Part shown: positions 40,467 through 48,308 of the stretch, piece after piece
Layout: every line of letters begins with the position of its first letter
Position numbering within the stretch: the stretch's first letter is position 1
Assembly (NCBI RefSeq): GCF_000981805.1
Contig: NZ_CP011132.1
Location: 4,402,001-4,466,000, forward strand
DNA: 64,000 nt
Origin: Citrobacter amalonaticus Y19
Lineage (GTDB): Bacteria > Pseudomonadota > Gammaproteobacteria > Enterobacterales > Enterobacteriaceae
Direction of reading: 5' to 3'
The notes under the pieces: generated by a model
Databases searched by the model: none
What the model was told of the DNA's origin: nothing
Seen by the model: only the letters and a program-made list of their open reading frames with translations
Made by a program: the position numbers and the translations under genes

Positions 40467-42011
40467 ATGGCCGAATCACAACCTCTGTCAGCTGCCCCGG
40501 AAGGGGCAGAATATCTGCGTGCGGTGCTCCGCGCGCCGGTATACGAAGCGGCGCAGGTGACACCGCTGCAAAAAATGGAAAAGCTTTCGTCGCGCCTTGA
40601 TAACGTGATCCTTGTGAAGCGCGAAGACCGGCAGCCGGTTCACAGCTTCAAGCTTCGCGGTGCTTACGCGATGATGGCGGGGCTGACCGAGGCGCAAAAA
40701 GCTCACGGGGTGATCACCGCGTCTGCGGGCAACCATGCCCAGGGCGTGGCGTTCTCTTCCGCTCGTCTGGGCGTGAAGGCACTGATCGTGATGCCGGTTG
40801 CGACGGCGGATATCAAAGTCGATGCCGTTCGTGGTTTCGGCGGCGAAGTGCTGCTGCATGGCGCAAATTTTGATGAAGCGAAAGCGAAAGCGATTGAACT
40901 GTCGCAGCAGCAGGGCTTTACCTGGGTTCCACCGTTCGATCACCCCATGGTGATCGCCGGTCAGGGGACGCTGGCGCTGGAATTGCTCCAGCAGGATGCC
41001 CATCTCGATCGCGTGTTTGTGCCAGTCGGCGGCGGCGGTCTGGCGGCGGGCGTCGCGGTTCTGATCAAACAGCTGATGCCGCAAATCAAAGTTATTGCGG
41101 TGGAGGCGGAAGACTCCGCCTGTCTGAAAGCGGCGCTGGAGGCGGGTCATCCGGTCGATCTTCCCCGCGTCGGTCTGTTTGCGGAAGGCGTGGCGGTGAA
41201 GCGCATTGGGGATGAAACTTTCCGCCTTTGTCAGGAGTATCTCGACGATATCATCACCGTGGATAGCGATGCGATTTGCGCGGCGATGAAAGACCTCTTT
41301 GAAGATGTGCGCGCAGTGGCGGAGCCTTCCGGTGCGCTGGCGCTGGCGGGAATGAAAAAGTACGTCGCCCAACACAACATTCGCGGCGAACGCCTTGCGC
41401 ATATCCTTTCCGGCGCTAACGTCAATTTCCATGGCTTGCGCTATGTTTCTGAGCGTTGTGAACTGGGCGAACAGCGCGAAGCGCTGCTGGCAGTGACCAT
41501 TCCGGAAGAAAAGGGCAGCTTCCTGAAGTTTTGCCAGTTACTGGGTGGTCGCTCAGTTACCGAGTTTAACTATCGCTTTGCCGATGATAAGAATGCCTGC
41601 ATTTTTGTCGGCGTCCGGTTGAGCAGGGGCATGGAAGAGCGCACCGAGATCCTGAATCTGCTGCGCGACGGCGGTTATAGCGTGGTCGATCTCTCCGATG
41701 ACGAAATGGCGAAACTGCACGTGCGCTACATGGTTGGCGGGCGTCCCTCCAAACCGCTTCAGGAGCGCTTATTCAGCTTCGAGTTCCCGGAATCTCCAGG
41801 TGCGCTGCTCAAGTTTTTGCATACGCTGGGCACCCACTGGAATATCTCGTTGTTCCATTACCGCAGCCACGGTACGGACTATGGCCGCGTACTGGCTGCG
41901 TTTGAACTGGGCGAGCACGAACCGGATTTCGAAACGCGCTTGCAAGAACTGGGTTATGAGTGTCACGACGAAACAAATAACCCGGCATTCCGTTTCTTCC
42001 TCGCGGGTTAA
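40467..42011 (+). CDS. ilvA: Threonine deaminase, biosynthetic
   Basis: 514 residues from the ATG at 40467, better spaced from SD GGAGG (40456-40460) than the adjacent in-frame ATG at 40464, and giving the E. coli length. PLP enzyme converting threonine to 2-oxobutyrate, the committed Ile step. Lys62 (HSFKLRGAY) binds PLP, and the glycine loop GGGGLAAGVAV follows. Two C-terminal ACT-like domains (about 325-514) give Ile inhibition and Val activation. A REP-like hairpin follows the stop. Confidence 0.97.
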   Translation: MAESQPLSAAPEGAEYLRAVLRAPVYEAAQVTPLQKMEKLSSRLDNVILVKREDRQPVHSFKLRGAYAMMAGLTEAQKAHGVITASAGNHAQGVAFSSARLGVKALIVMPVATADIKVDAVRGFGGEVLLHGANFDEAKAKAIELSQQQGFTWVPPFDHPMVIAGQGTLALELLQQDAHLDRVFVPVGGGGLAAGVAVLIKQLMPQIKVIAVEAEDSACLKAALEAGHPVDLPRVGLFAEGVAVKRIGDETFRLCQEYLDDIITVDSDAICAAMKDLFEDVRAVAEPSGALALAGMKKYVAQHNIRGERLAHILSGANVNFHGLRYVSERCELGEQREALLAVTIPEEKGSFLKFCQLLGGRSVTEFNYRFADDKNACIFVGVRLSRGMEERTEILNLLRDGGYSVVDLSDDEMAKLHVRYMVGGRPSKPLQERLFSFEFPESPGALLKFLHTLGTHWNISLFHYRSHGTDYGRVLAAFELGEHEPDFETRLQELGYECHDETNNPAFRFFLAG

Positions 42012-42025
42012 GTGTGTTGGCATAA

Positions 42026-42060
42026 GCCTGATGGCGTCGTGCTTTGCGCCACCATCAGGC
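42026..42060. repeat. REP-like palindrome after ilvA
   Basis: GCCTGATGGCG...CGCCACCATCAGGC forms a near-perfect hairpin with a short GC loop, 14 bp after the ilvA stop and 22 bp before the DUF2461 start. It has the REP type of arm ends and no T run. It probably protects the ilv mRNA 3' end, and may mark the junction of the inserted gene. Confidence 0.75.
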
Positions 42061-42082
42061 AATTATTTATAGAGGCAAGCAG

Positions 42083-42784
42083 ATGGCTGGACGCTTTCAG
42101 GGATTTGCGCAGGAAGGGCTGACGTTTCTTCAGCAGGTAAAAATTGAAAACGATAAAACGTGGTTTGAGGAGCACCGTTTTATTTACGATCGCAGCATAC
42201 TCACGCCGTTTCGGGCGCTGGTGGACGACTTAGCGCCGGTGATGTCAGAGATTGATCCGCTGCTGGAAACCCGTTCCGCCATCGGCAAAACGCTATCGCG
42301 CATTCACCGTGATACCCGTTTTTCCAATGACAAATCGCTTTATCGCAGCCGGATGTGGCTGACCTTCAAACGTTCAGCTAAAAACTGGACCGATGCCCCC
42401 GCGTATTTTTTTGAAATCAGCCCCGATACGTTGCGTTATGGACTGGGTTATTACAGCGCCAGTAAGCCGACGATGGATCTGTTTCGTCATACGCTAAAAC
42501 AGCGACCCACGCAGTTTCTGGAAGTGGCTGACTGTTGTCGGGCGCCGTTTGAACTGGTGGGGGAGCGCTATAAGCGGCTGCTGGTAAAGGATCTTGATCC
42601 GACGATTTCCGACTGGTATCACCGCAAATCCTTTGCAGCAATGGCTACGGATACCGACGTGGAAAAACTCTTCCGCGCCGATCTGGTGACGCTGCTGGCA
42701 GACGGTTTCCGTCAACTGGAACCGCTGTACCAGTGGTTAATACAGGTGGAAACCCTGAAGCAAATTGACCCGGCGGATCTGTAA
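42083..42784 (+). CDS. DUF2461 / TIGR02453 family protein
   Basis: 233 residues from ATG 42083 (MAGRFQGFAQEG) with SD AGAGG; an upstream in-frame ATG at 42044 lies in the REP hairpin and has no SD. Family signatures: NDKTWFEEHR (23-32) and RIHRDTRFSNDKSLYR (73-88), rich in charged and aromatic residues, with no signal peptide or membrane helix. The function is unknown across the family. It sits between ilvA and ilvY, where E. coli K-12 has no gene, and converges on ilvY with a 3-bp gap. It may be co-transcribed with the ilv operon. Confidence 0.88.
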   Translation: MAGRFQGFAQEGLTFLQQVKIENDKTWFEEHRFIYDRSILTPFRALVDDLAPVMSEIDPLLETRSAIGKTLSRIHRDTRFSNDKSLYRSRMWLTFKRSAKNWTDAPAYFFEISPDTLRYGLGYYSASKPTMDLFRHTLKQRPTQFLEVADCCRAPFELVGERYKRLLVKDLDPTISDWYHRKSFAAMATDTDVEKLFRADLVTLLADGFRQLEPLYQWLIQVETLKQIDPADL

Positions 42785-42787
42785 CCG

Positions 42788-43696
42788 TTACCGACTTTCG
42801 TCGATTTTCCTCTCGAGGACAATTTTCCAGAACGCATCGATGAGCGGCTCATGCAGCCGCTTTTTCGGCGCGCAGACGCCCAGCTCAAACGGCGTTTTCT
42901 CGTCGCTACGCTCTAAAATCATCACGCGATTGCGCACCGGTTCGGGGCTGTTTTCCAGTACCACTTCGGGCAACAACGCCACGCCGCAGCCAAGCGCGAC
43001 CATCGACACCATCGCTTCATGACCGCCCACGGTAGCGTAAATTTGCGGATTGCTGATTTTATGGCGACGGAACCACAGTTCAATGCGGCGGCGCACCGGT
43101 CCCTGATCGGCCATGATGAATGGCACTGTAGACCAGTCGGGTTTCTCCACCGAAACCTGATTGCGTACCGGGCAGGGCAGCGCCGGGGCAATGAGCACCA
43201 CCGCCAGATTTTCCAGCATCGAAAACGCCACTGCGCCGGGCAGCGTTTCCGGTTTCCCGGCTATCGCCAGATCCGCTTCGCCGGTCACCACCTTTTCCAT
43301 GGCATCGGCGGCGTCGCCAGTGGTGAGTTTAATTTCTACCGAGGGATGCTCAGCGCGAAATCTGTCGAGGATCGGCGGCAGATGGCTATAGGCTGCGGTC
43401 ACCGAACAGAAAATATGCAGTTCCCCCGACAGCGACGGGCCTTGCTGATCGAGGGTGTGGCGTAATTGCTGATACTGCAACAACGTCTGCTGGGCAAACG
43501 TCCGCAGCTCTTCACCTGCTTCGGTCAGCGTGACCGTGCGGTTATCGCGAACAAACAGCGGTTGGCCGAGATCTTCCTCAAGGCGCTGGATCTGCCGTGA
43601 TAACGTAGAAGGGCTGACGTGCATCGCCCGCGCGCTGCGGCCAAAGTGACGGCTTTCCGCCAGATGCAGGAACATTTTCAGGTCGCGTAAATCCAC
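42788..43696 (-). CDS. ilvY: LysR-family activator of ilvC
   Basis: 302 residues from GTG 43696 (VDLRDLKMFLHLAESRHFG), the start matching E. coli; AGGTGGAG lies 8 bases upstream. An in-frame GTG three codons earlier is possible. The LysR HTH (SRHFGRSARAMHVSPSTLSRQIQ) is followed by the inducer-binding domain. It activates the divergent ilvC when acetolactate or acetohydroxybutyrate is present. The C-terminus (VLERKIDESR) is a few residues longer than in E. coli. Confidence 0.95.
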   Translation of the reverse strand: MDLRDLKMFLHLAESRHFGRSARAMHVSPSTLSRQIQRLEEDLGQPLFVRDNRTVTLTEAGEELRTFAQQTLLQYQQLRHTLDQQGPSLSGELHIFCSVTAAYSHLPPILDRFRAEHPSVEIKLTTGDAADAMEKVVTGEADLAIAGKPETLPGAVAFSMLENLAVVLIAPALPCPVRNQVSVEKPDWSTVPFIMADQGPVRRRIELWFRRHKISNPQIYATVGGHEAMVSMVALGCGVALLPEVVLENSPEPVRNRVMILERSDEKTPFELGVCAPKKRLHEPLIDAFWKIVLERKIDESR

Positions 43697-43719
43697 GGAC
43701 TCCACTCCACCTTTTTACA

Positions 43720-43785
43720 TTGCATAAATTGCAACGTGACGTTGTGAATATATCAATTTCCGCAATAAATTTCCTGTCATATAGT
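43720..43785 (+). promoter_or_regulatory. ilvY-ilvC control region: IlvY boxes and ilvC promoter
   Basis: Two LysR-type dyads, TTGCATAAATTGCAA (43720-43734) and TTGTGAATATATCAA (43742-43756), start 22 bp apart, about two helical turns. The second abuts a -35 TTTCCG (43757-43762) with a 17-bp spacer to -10 TATAGT (43780-43785) for ilvC. The weak -35 fits activator dependence. The first box covers the ilvY promoter side, allowing autorepression. Confidence 0.75.
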
Positions 43786-43864
43786 GGGTTCATTCTCTCT
43801 TGCCATGACACGGCAAGCGAACCGAACAATAAAGCACGACAAAACAACATCACGAGGAATCACC

Positions 43865-45340
43865 ATGGCTAACTACTTCAACACACTGAATTTGCGTCAG
43901 CAGCTGGCGCAGCTGGGTAAATGTCGCTTTATGGGCCGCGACGAATTTGCCGATGGCGCAAGCTACCTTCAGGGTAAAAAAGTGGTCATCGTCGGCTGTG
44001 GCGCGCAGGGTCTGAACCAGGGCCTGAACATGCGTGATTCCGGGCTGGATATCTCCTATGCGCTGCGTAAAGAGGCGATTGCTGAGAAGCGCGCGTCCTG
44101 GCGTAAAGCGACTGAAAACGGCTTCAAAGTCGGCACTTACGAGGAGCTGATCCCGCAGGCGGATCTGGTGGTTAACCTGACGCCGGACAAACAGCACTCC
44201 GACGTGGTGCGTTCCGTACAGCCGCTGATGAAAGACGGCGCGGCGCTGGGTTACTCTCACGGTTTCAACATCGTTGAAGTGGGCGAGCAGATCCGTAAAG
44301 ACATCACCGTGGTGATGGTGGCACCGAAGTGTCCGGGTACCGAAGTGCGTGAAGAGTACAAACGTGGTTTCGGTGTGCCGACGCTTATCGCCGTTCACCC
44401 GGAAAACGATCCGAAAGGCGAAGGCATGGCGATTGCGAAAGCCTGGGCCGCGGCGACCGGCGGTCACCGTGCGGGCGTACTGGAATCTTCCTTCGTTGCA
44501 GAAGTGAAATCCGACCTGATGGGCGAGCAGACCATTCTGTGCGGCATGCTGCAGGCTGGTTCTCTGCTGTGCTTCGACAAGCTGGTGGAAGAAGGCACCG
44601 ATCCGGCCTATGCCGAAAAACTGATTCAGTTCGGCTGGGAAACCATCACCGAAGCGCTGAAGCAGGGCGGTATCACGTTGATGATGGACCGCCTGTCCAA
44701 CCCGGCGAAACTGCGCGCTTATGCACTCTCCGAACAGCTGAAAGAGATTATGGCGCCGCTGTTCCAGAAACATATGGATGACATCATCTCCGGCGAATTC
44801 TCTTCCGGCATGATGGCGGACTGGGCCAACGACGATAAGAAACTGCTGACCTGGCGTGAAGAGACCGGCAAAACCGCGTTTGAAACCGCCCCGCAGTTTG
44901 ACGGTAAAATCGGCGAGCAGGAGTACTTCGATAAAGGCGTACTGATGATCGCAATGGTGAAAGCGGGCGTTGAACTGGCGTTCGAAACCATGGTGGATTC
45001 CGGCATCATTGAAGAATCTGCGTACTACGAATCACTGCACGAGCTGCCGCTGATTGCGAACACCATTGCGCGTAAGCGTCTGTACGAAATGAACGTGGTT
45101 ATTTCTGATACCGCTGAATACGGTAACTACCTGTTCTCTTACGCTTGCGTACCGCTGCTCAAAGAGTTCATGACCACGCTGCAGGCAGGCGATTTGGGTA
45201 AAGCGATCGCCGAAGGCGCGGTGGATAACGCTCAGTTGCGTGATGTGAACGAAGCCATTCGCAGCCATGCTATCGAGCAGGTAGGTAAGAAACTGCGTGG
45301 GTATATGACCGACATGAAGCGTATTGCAGTCGCGGGTTAA
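43865..45340 (+). CDS. ilvC: Ketol-acid reductoisomerase (class II)
   Basis: 491 residues from ATG 43865 (MANYFNTLNLRQ), with SD GAGGAA; the open frame extends 27 codons upstream, but only this ATG has an SD. It performs isomerisation and NADPH reduction in Ile/Val synthesis. The cofactor motif VIVGCGAQGLNQG is at 41-53. The length is the long class II type of enterics, with a duplicated C-terminal knotted domain holding the Mg2+ ligands. It is induced via IlvY. Confidence 0.98.
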   Translation: MANYFNTLNLRQQLAQLGKCRFMGRDEFADGASYLQGKKVVIVGCGAQGLNQGLNMRDSGLDISYALRKEAIAEKRASWRKATENGFKVGTYEELIPQADLVVNLTPDKQHSDVVRSVQPLMKDGAALGYSHGFNIVEVGEQIRKDITVVMVAPKCPGTEVREEYKRGFGVPTLIAVHPENDPKGEGMAIAKAWAAATGGHRAGVLESSFVAEVKSDLMGEQTILCGMLQAGSLLCFDKLVEEGTDPAYAEKLIQFGWETITEALKQGGITLMMDRLSNPAKLRAYALSEQLKEIMAPLFQKHMDDIISGEFSSGMMADWANDDKKLLTWREETGKTAFETAPQFDGKIGEQEYFDKGVLMIAMVKAGVELAFETMVDSGIIEESAYYESLHELPLIANTIARKRLYEMNVVISDTAEYGNYLFSYACVPLLKEFMTTLQAGDLGKAIAEGAVDNAQLRDVNEAIRSHAIEQVGKKLRGYMTDMKRIAVAG

Positions 45341-45354
45341 TCCTGGCAAGAATT

Positions 45355-45436
45355 GCCGGATGGCGGCGTAATCGCCTTATCCGGCCTACAAAAAAATGAC
45401 CGTTTCGTAGGCCGGATAAGCGTAGCGTCATCCGGC
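45355..45436. repeat. REP pair (BIME) between ilvC and ppiC
   Basis: Unit 45355-45389 (gccggatggcggcgtaatcgcc...ccggcctac) and the inverted unit 45407-45436 (gtaggccggataagcgtagcg...catccggc). These have GCCGGAT ends, a different REP subtype from the kup-rbsD pair. A separate terminator hairpin follows at 45442. Confidence 0.92.
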
Positions 45437-45441
45437 AAAAA

Positions 45442-45469
45442 AAGCCCAGAGTCTGAACGCTCTGGGCTT
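45442..45469. terminator. Bidirectional terminator between ilvC and ppiC
   Basis: AAGCCCAGAG (45442-45451), 8-base loop, CTCTGGGCTT (45460-45469); A run on the left (45437-45443), TTT on the right. It serves both converging genes and ends 4 bp before the ppiC stop. Confidence 0.9.
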
Positions 45470-45473
45470 TTGC

Positions 45474-45755
45474 TTAATTACGGTACAGCACTTTAATGAT
45501 GTGGTAACCGAACTGGGTATGCAGCGGACCGGTAGGCTCCAGCACCGGGCAGGAAAAGACCACTTTATCGAACGCCGGAACCATCTGGCCCTGGCGGAAT
45601 TCGCCTAAGTCACCGCCTCTTTTGCCTGACGGACAGATAGAGTGTTTCTTCGCCAGCTTGCCAAAGTCGGCGCCGTTTTTAATCTGCTCCAGAAGATCCT
45701 GTGCCAGTTTCTCTTCTTTAACAAGGATATGCAGTGCTGCTGCGGTTTTTGCCAT
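45474..45755 (-). CDS. ppiC: Peptidyl-prolyl cis-trans isomerase C (parvulin)
   Basis: 93 residues from ATG 45755 (MAKTAAALHILVKEE), the E. coli parvulin length; an ATG seven codons upstream is less likely. It is a single-domain cytoplasmic parvulin. The family's active-site stretches are present: HILVK near the N-terminus, CPSGKRGGDLGEF, and GPLHTQFGYHIIKVL at the C-terminus. It converges with ilvC. Confidence 0.97.
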   Translation of the reverse strand: MAKTAAALHILVKEEKLAQDLLEQIKNGADFGKLAKKHSICPSGKRGGDLGEFRQGQMVPAFDKVVFSCPVLEPTGPLHTQFGYHIIKVLYRN

Positions 45756-45918
45756 TATTACGTTCTCATCTCTCAAAGGTTGCCCGCTACTTTATCATTC
45801 CTCCGGGCGTCAGACATATACTCTTCGCCAGCGCAGGACAGATGTCTCATCGGGTGTATGCCAGTTTGCTGCTTCAGGTGTTCTTCTTTGCAGCGCAGGT
45901 ATGCGTGTCGTCGCCAGA

Positions 45919-46011
45919 ATGAGGAACCAGGGGCAGCAAACGCTGGTTCTGGGCATTGTTGTCTTGATCCACAAGTATGTGGAAAACGGGTTGCTGTGGG
46001 GGGCTAATTGA
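45919..46011 (+). CDS. Possible 30-residue leader ORF upstream of rep
   Basis: MRNQGQQTLVLGIVVLIHKY then VENGLLWGAN. The middle is hydrophobic (LVLGIVVLI), as in a leader or small membrane peptide. There is no strong SD. It lies 147 bp before rep and is followed by a strong hairpin (46071-46093). I recall that a rep leader peptide was proposed in E. coli, but I cannot confirm the match. It may be chance: the same frame is open for 390 bp on this strand. Confidence 0.3.
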   Translation: MRNQGQQTLVLGIVVLIHKYVENGLLWGAN

Positions 46012-46070
46012 TGTCATTAGCGTGGTGATCTCTGCTTACCCGGTATCGGGATGAGGTTTGCCATCACTTT

Positions 46071-46093
46071 CAGGCTGCCTGACAGGCAGCCTG
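46071..46093 (+). promoter_or_regulatory. Strong hairpin in the rep leader
   Basis: CAGGCTGCC / GGCAGCCTG (46071-46079, 46085-46093), a perfect 9-bp stem that extends to 11 if the loop is a single base, followed by TTTCTCC. It lies 65 bp before the rep ATG. The U-run is weak, so it may be an attenuator-like or pausing structure. The rest of 45756-46158 holds no clear gene; the ppiC and rep promoters should lie in it. Confidence 0.5.
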
Positions 46094-46158
46094 TTTCTCC
46101 CTCTGCCTCGCTTTCTGCTACAATCCCTCCCCCGTTCGAAGATTGAGCACTTTTTCCT

Positions 46159-48180
46159 ATGCGTTTAAACCCCGGCCAACAACAAGCTGTCGAATTCGTC
46201 ACCGGACCTTGCCTGGTGCTGGCGGGTGCGGGTTCCGGTAAGACACGCGTTATCACCAATAAGATTGCTCACCTGATCCGTGGCTGCGGCTATCAGGCGC
46301 GACACATTGCGGCCGTGACCTTTACCAACAAAGCGGCGCGCGAGATGAAAGAGCGTGTCGGACAGACGCTGGGACGCAAAGAGGCGCGCGGGTTAATGAT
46401 CTCCACTTTCCATACGCTGGGGCTGGAGGTGATTAAACGCGAATACGCCGCGCTGGGGATGAAATCGAATTTCTCGCTGTTTGACGATACGGACCAGGTT
46501 GCGCTGCTAAAAGACCTGACGGAAGGGCTGATTGAAGACGACAAAGTGGTGCTGCAACAGCTGATCTCGACGATCTCGAACTGGAAGAACGATCTCAAAA
46601 CGCCAGCGCAGGCGGCCGCCAGTGCGAAAGGCGAACGCGATCGGATCTTCGCGCACTGCTACAGTCTGTACGATGCGCATATGAAAGCCTGTAACGTCCT
46701 CGATTTTGACGATTTGATTTTGCTGCCGACGTTGCTGCTACAGCGCAATGAAGAGGTGCGCGAGCGCTGGCAGAACAAGATTCGCTACCTGCTGGTGGAT
46801 GAATACCAGGATACCAACACCAGTCAGTACGAACTGGTGAAACTGCTGGTGGGAAGCCGGGCGCGATTCACCGTCGTGGGGGATGACGATCAGTCAATCT
46901 ACTCCTGGCGCGGTGCGCGTCCGCAAAACCTGGTACTGTTAAGTCAGGATTTCCCGGCGTTACAGGTGATCAAACTGGAGCAAAACTACCGTTCTTCCGG
47001 ACGGATCCTGAAGGCGGCGAACATCCTCATTGCCAACAACCCGCACGTTTTTGAAAAGCGTCTCTTTTCCGAACTGGGATACGGTGCGGAGCTTAAAGTC
47101 CTGAGTGCGAATAATGAGGAACACGAAGCCGAGCGGGTAACCGGGGAGCTGATCGCCCATCACTTTGTGAATAAAACGGAATATAAGGATTACGCCATTC
47201 TGTATCGCGGCAACCACCAGGCGCGGGTGTTTGAAAAATTCCTCATGCAGAACCGTATTCCATACAAAATCTCCGGCGGGACGTCGTTCTTCTCGCGTCC
47301 GGAGATTAAAGATTTGCTGGCTTACCTGCGGGTATTGACCAACCCGGATGATGACAGCGCGTTCCTGCGGATTGTGAATACGCCAAAGCGCGAAATCGGC
47401 CCCGCCACGCTGCAAAAGCTGGGCGAATGGGCGATGACGCGCAATAAAAGCCTGTTTACCGCCAGTTTTGATTTGGGGTTGAGCCAGACACTCACCGGGC
47501 GCGGCTATGACTCGCTCACCCGTTTTACCCACTGGCTGGGCGAGGTTCAAAGGCTGGCTGAACGCGAGCCGATTGCCGCCGTCCGCGATCTCATCCACGG
47601 AATTGATTACGAATCCTGGCTTTATGAAACCTCGCCCAGCCCAAAAGCGGCTGAAATGCGTATGAAAAACGTCAACCAGTTGTTTAGCTGGATGACCGAA
47701 ATGCTGGAAGGGAGCGAACTGGATGAGCCCATGACGCTCACTCAGGTTGTCACCCGTTTCACGCTGCGCGACATGATGGAGCGCGGCGAGAGCGAGGAAG
47801 ATCTGGATCAGGTGCAACTGATGACGCTGCACGCCTCGAAAGGGCTGGAGTTCCCGTATGTGTTTATGGTGGGAATGGAAGAAGGATTCCTGCCGCACCA
47901 GAGCAGTATCGATGAAGACAACATCGACGAAGAGCGGCGTCTGGCCTATGTCGGGATCACCCGTGCGCAGAAAGAGCTGATTTTTACGCTGTGTAAAGAG
48001 CGGCGTCAGTACGGTGAACTGGTGCGCCCGGAGCCGAGTCGTTTCCTGCTGGAGTTACCGCAGGACGATCTGATCTGGGAGCAGGAGCGTAAAGTAGTGA
48101 GCGCCGAAGAGCGAATGCAGAAAGGGCAAAGCCATTTGGCGAATCTGAAAGCCATGATGGCGGCAAAGCGCGGCCAATAA
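46159..48180 (+). CDS. rep: Rep replicative DNA helicase (UvrD/Rep family)
   Basis: 673 residues, the E. coli length. A 3'-5' SF1 helicase that travels with the replisome (through DnaB) and removes protein roadblocks such as RNA polymerase, so its place near a heavily transcribed rRNA operon is apt. Walker A LAGAGSGKTR is at 21-30, motif II LLVDEYQDTN, motif III GDDDQSIYSWRGA, motif V LMTLHASKGLEF, motif VI YVGITRAQ. The C-terminal MMAAKRGQ end is the DnaB-contact region in E. coli. Confidence 0.98.
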   Translation: MRLNPGQQQAVEFVTGPCLVLAGAGSGKTRVITNKIAHLIRGCGYQARHIAAVTFTNKAAREMKERVGQTLGRKEARGLMISTFHTLGLEVIKREYAALGMKSNFSLFDDTDQVALLKDLTEGLIEDDKVVLQQLISTISNWKNDLKTPAQAAASAKGERDRIFAHCYSLYDAHMKACNVLDFDDLILLPTLLLQRNEEVRERWQNKIRYLLVDEYQDTNTSQYELVKLLVGSRARFTVVGDDDQSIYSWRGARPQNLVLLSQDFPALQVIKLEQNYRSSGRILKAANILIANNPHVFEKRLFSELGYGAELKVLSANNEEHEAERVTGELIAHHFVNKTEYKDYAILYRGNHQARVFEKFLMQNRIPYKISGGTSFFSRPEIKDLLAYLRVLTNPDDDSAFLRIVNTPKREIGPATLQKLGEWAMTRNKSLFTASFDLGLSQTLTGRGYDSLTRFTHWLGEVQRLAEREPIAAVRDLIHGIDYESWLYETSPSPKAAEMRMKNVNQLFSWMTEMLEGSELDEPMTLTQVVTRFTLRDMMERGESEEDLDQVQLMTLHASKGLEFPYVFMVGMEEGFLPHQSSIDEDNIDEERRLAYVGITRAQKELIFTLCKERRQYGELVRPEPSRFLLELPQDDLIWEQERKVVSAEERMQKGQSHLANLKAMMAAKRGQ

Positions 48181-48186
48181 AATAAT

Positions 48187-48286
48187 GCCGGGTGGCGGCT
48201 TCGCCTTACCCTGCCTACAATTTATTTATATATCAACGAATTGAAAAAAACTCTCTGTAGGTCGGATAAGCGTAGCGCCATCCGAC
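48187..48286. repeat. REP pair between rep and gppA
   Basis: Units at 48187-48218 (gccgggtggcggcttcgccttaccc...ctac) and inverted 48257-48286 (gtaggtcggataagcgtagcgccatccgac) with an A/T-rich 38-bp spacer. The first unit is of the GCCGGGT type and the second of the GTCGGAT type, so the pair is mixed. They lie between the convergent ends of rep and gppA; no other terminator is evident. Confidence 0.85.
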
Positions 48287-48308
48287 ATCAGGTTTACCAG
48301 CCGCTTTC

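Noticed and set aside
45622..46011. 129-codon frame overlapping ppiC and its upstream region
   Set aside because: Most of it is antisense to ppiC; only the last 30 codons are in non-coding DNA and were listed separately at low confidence.
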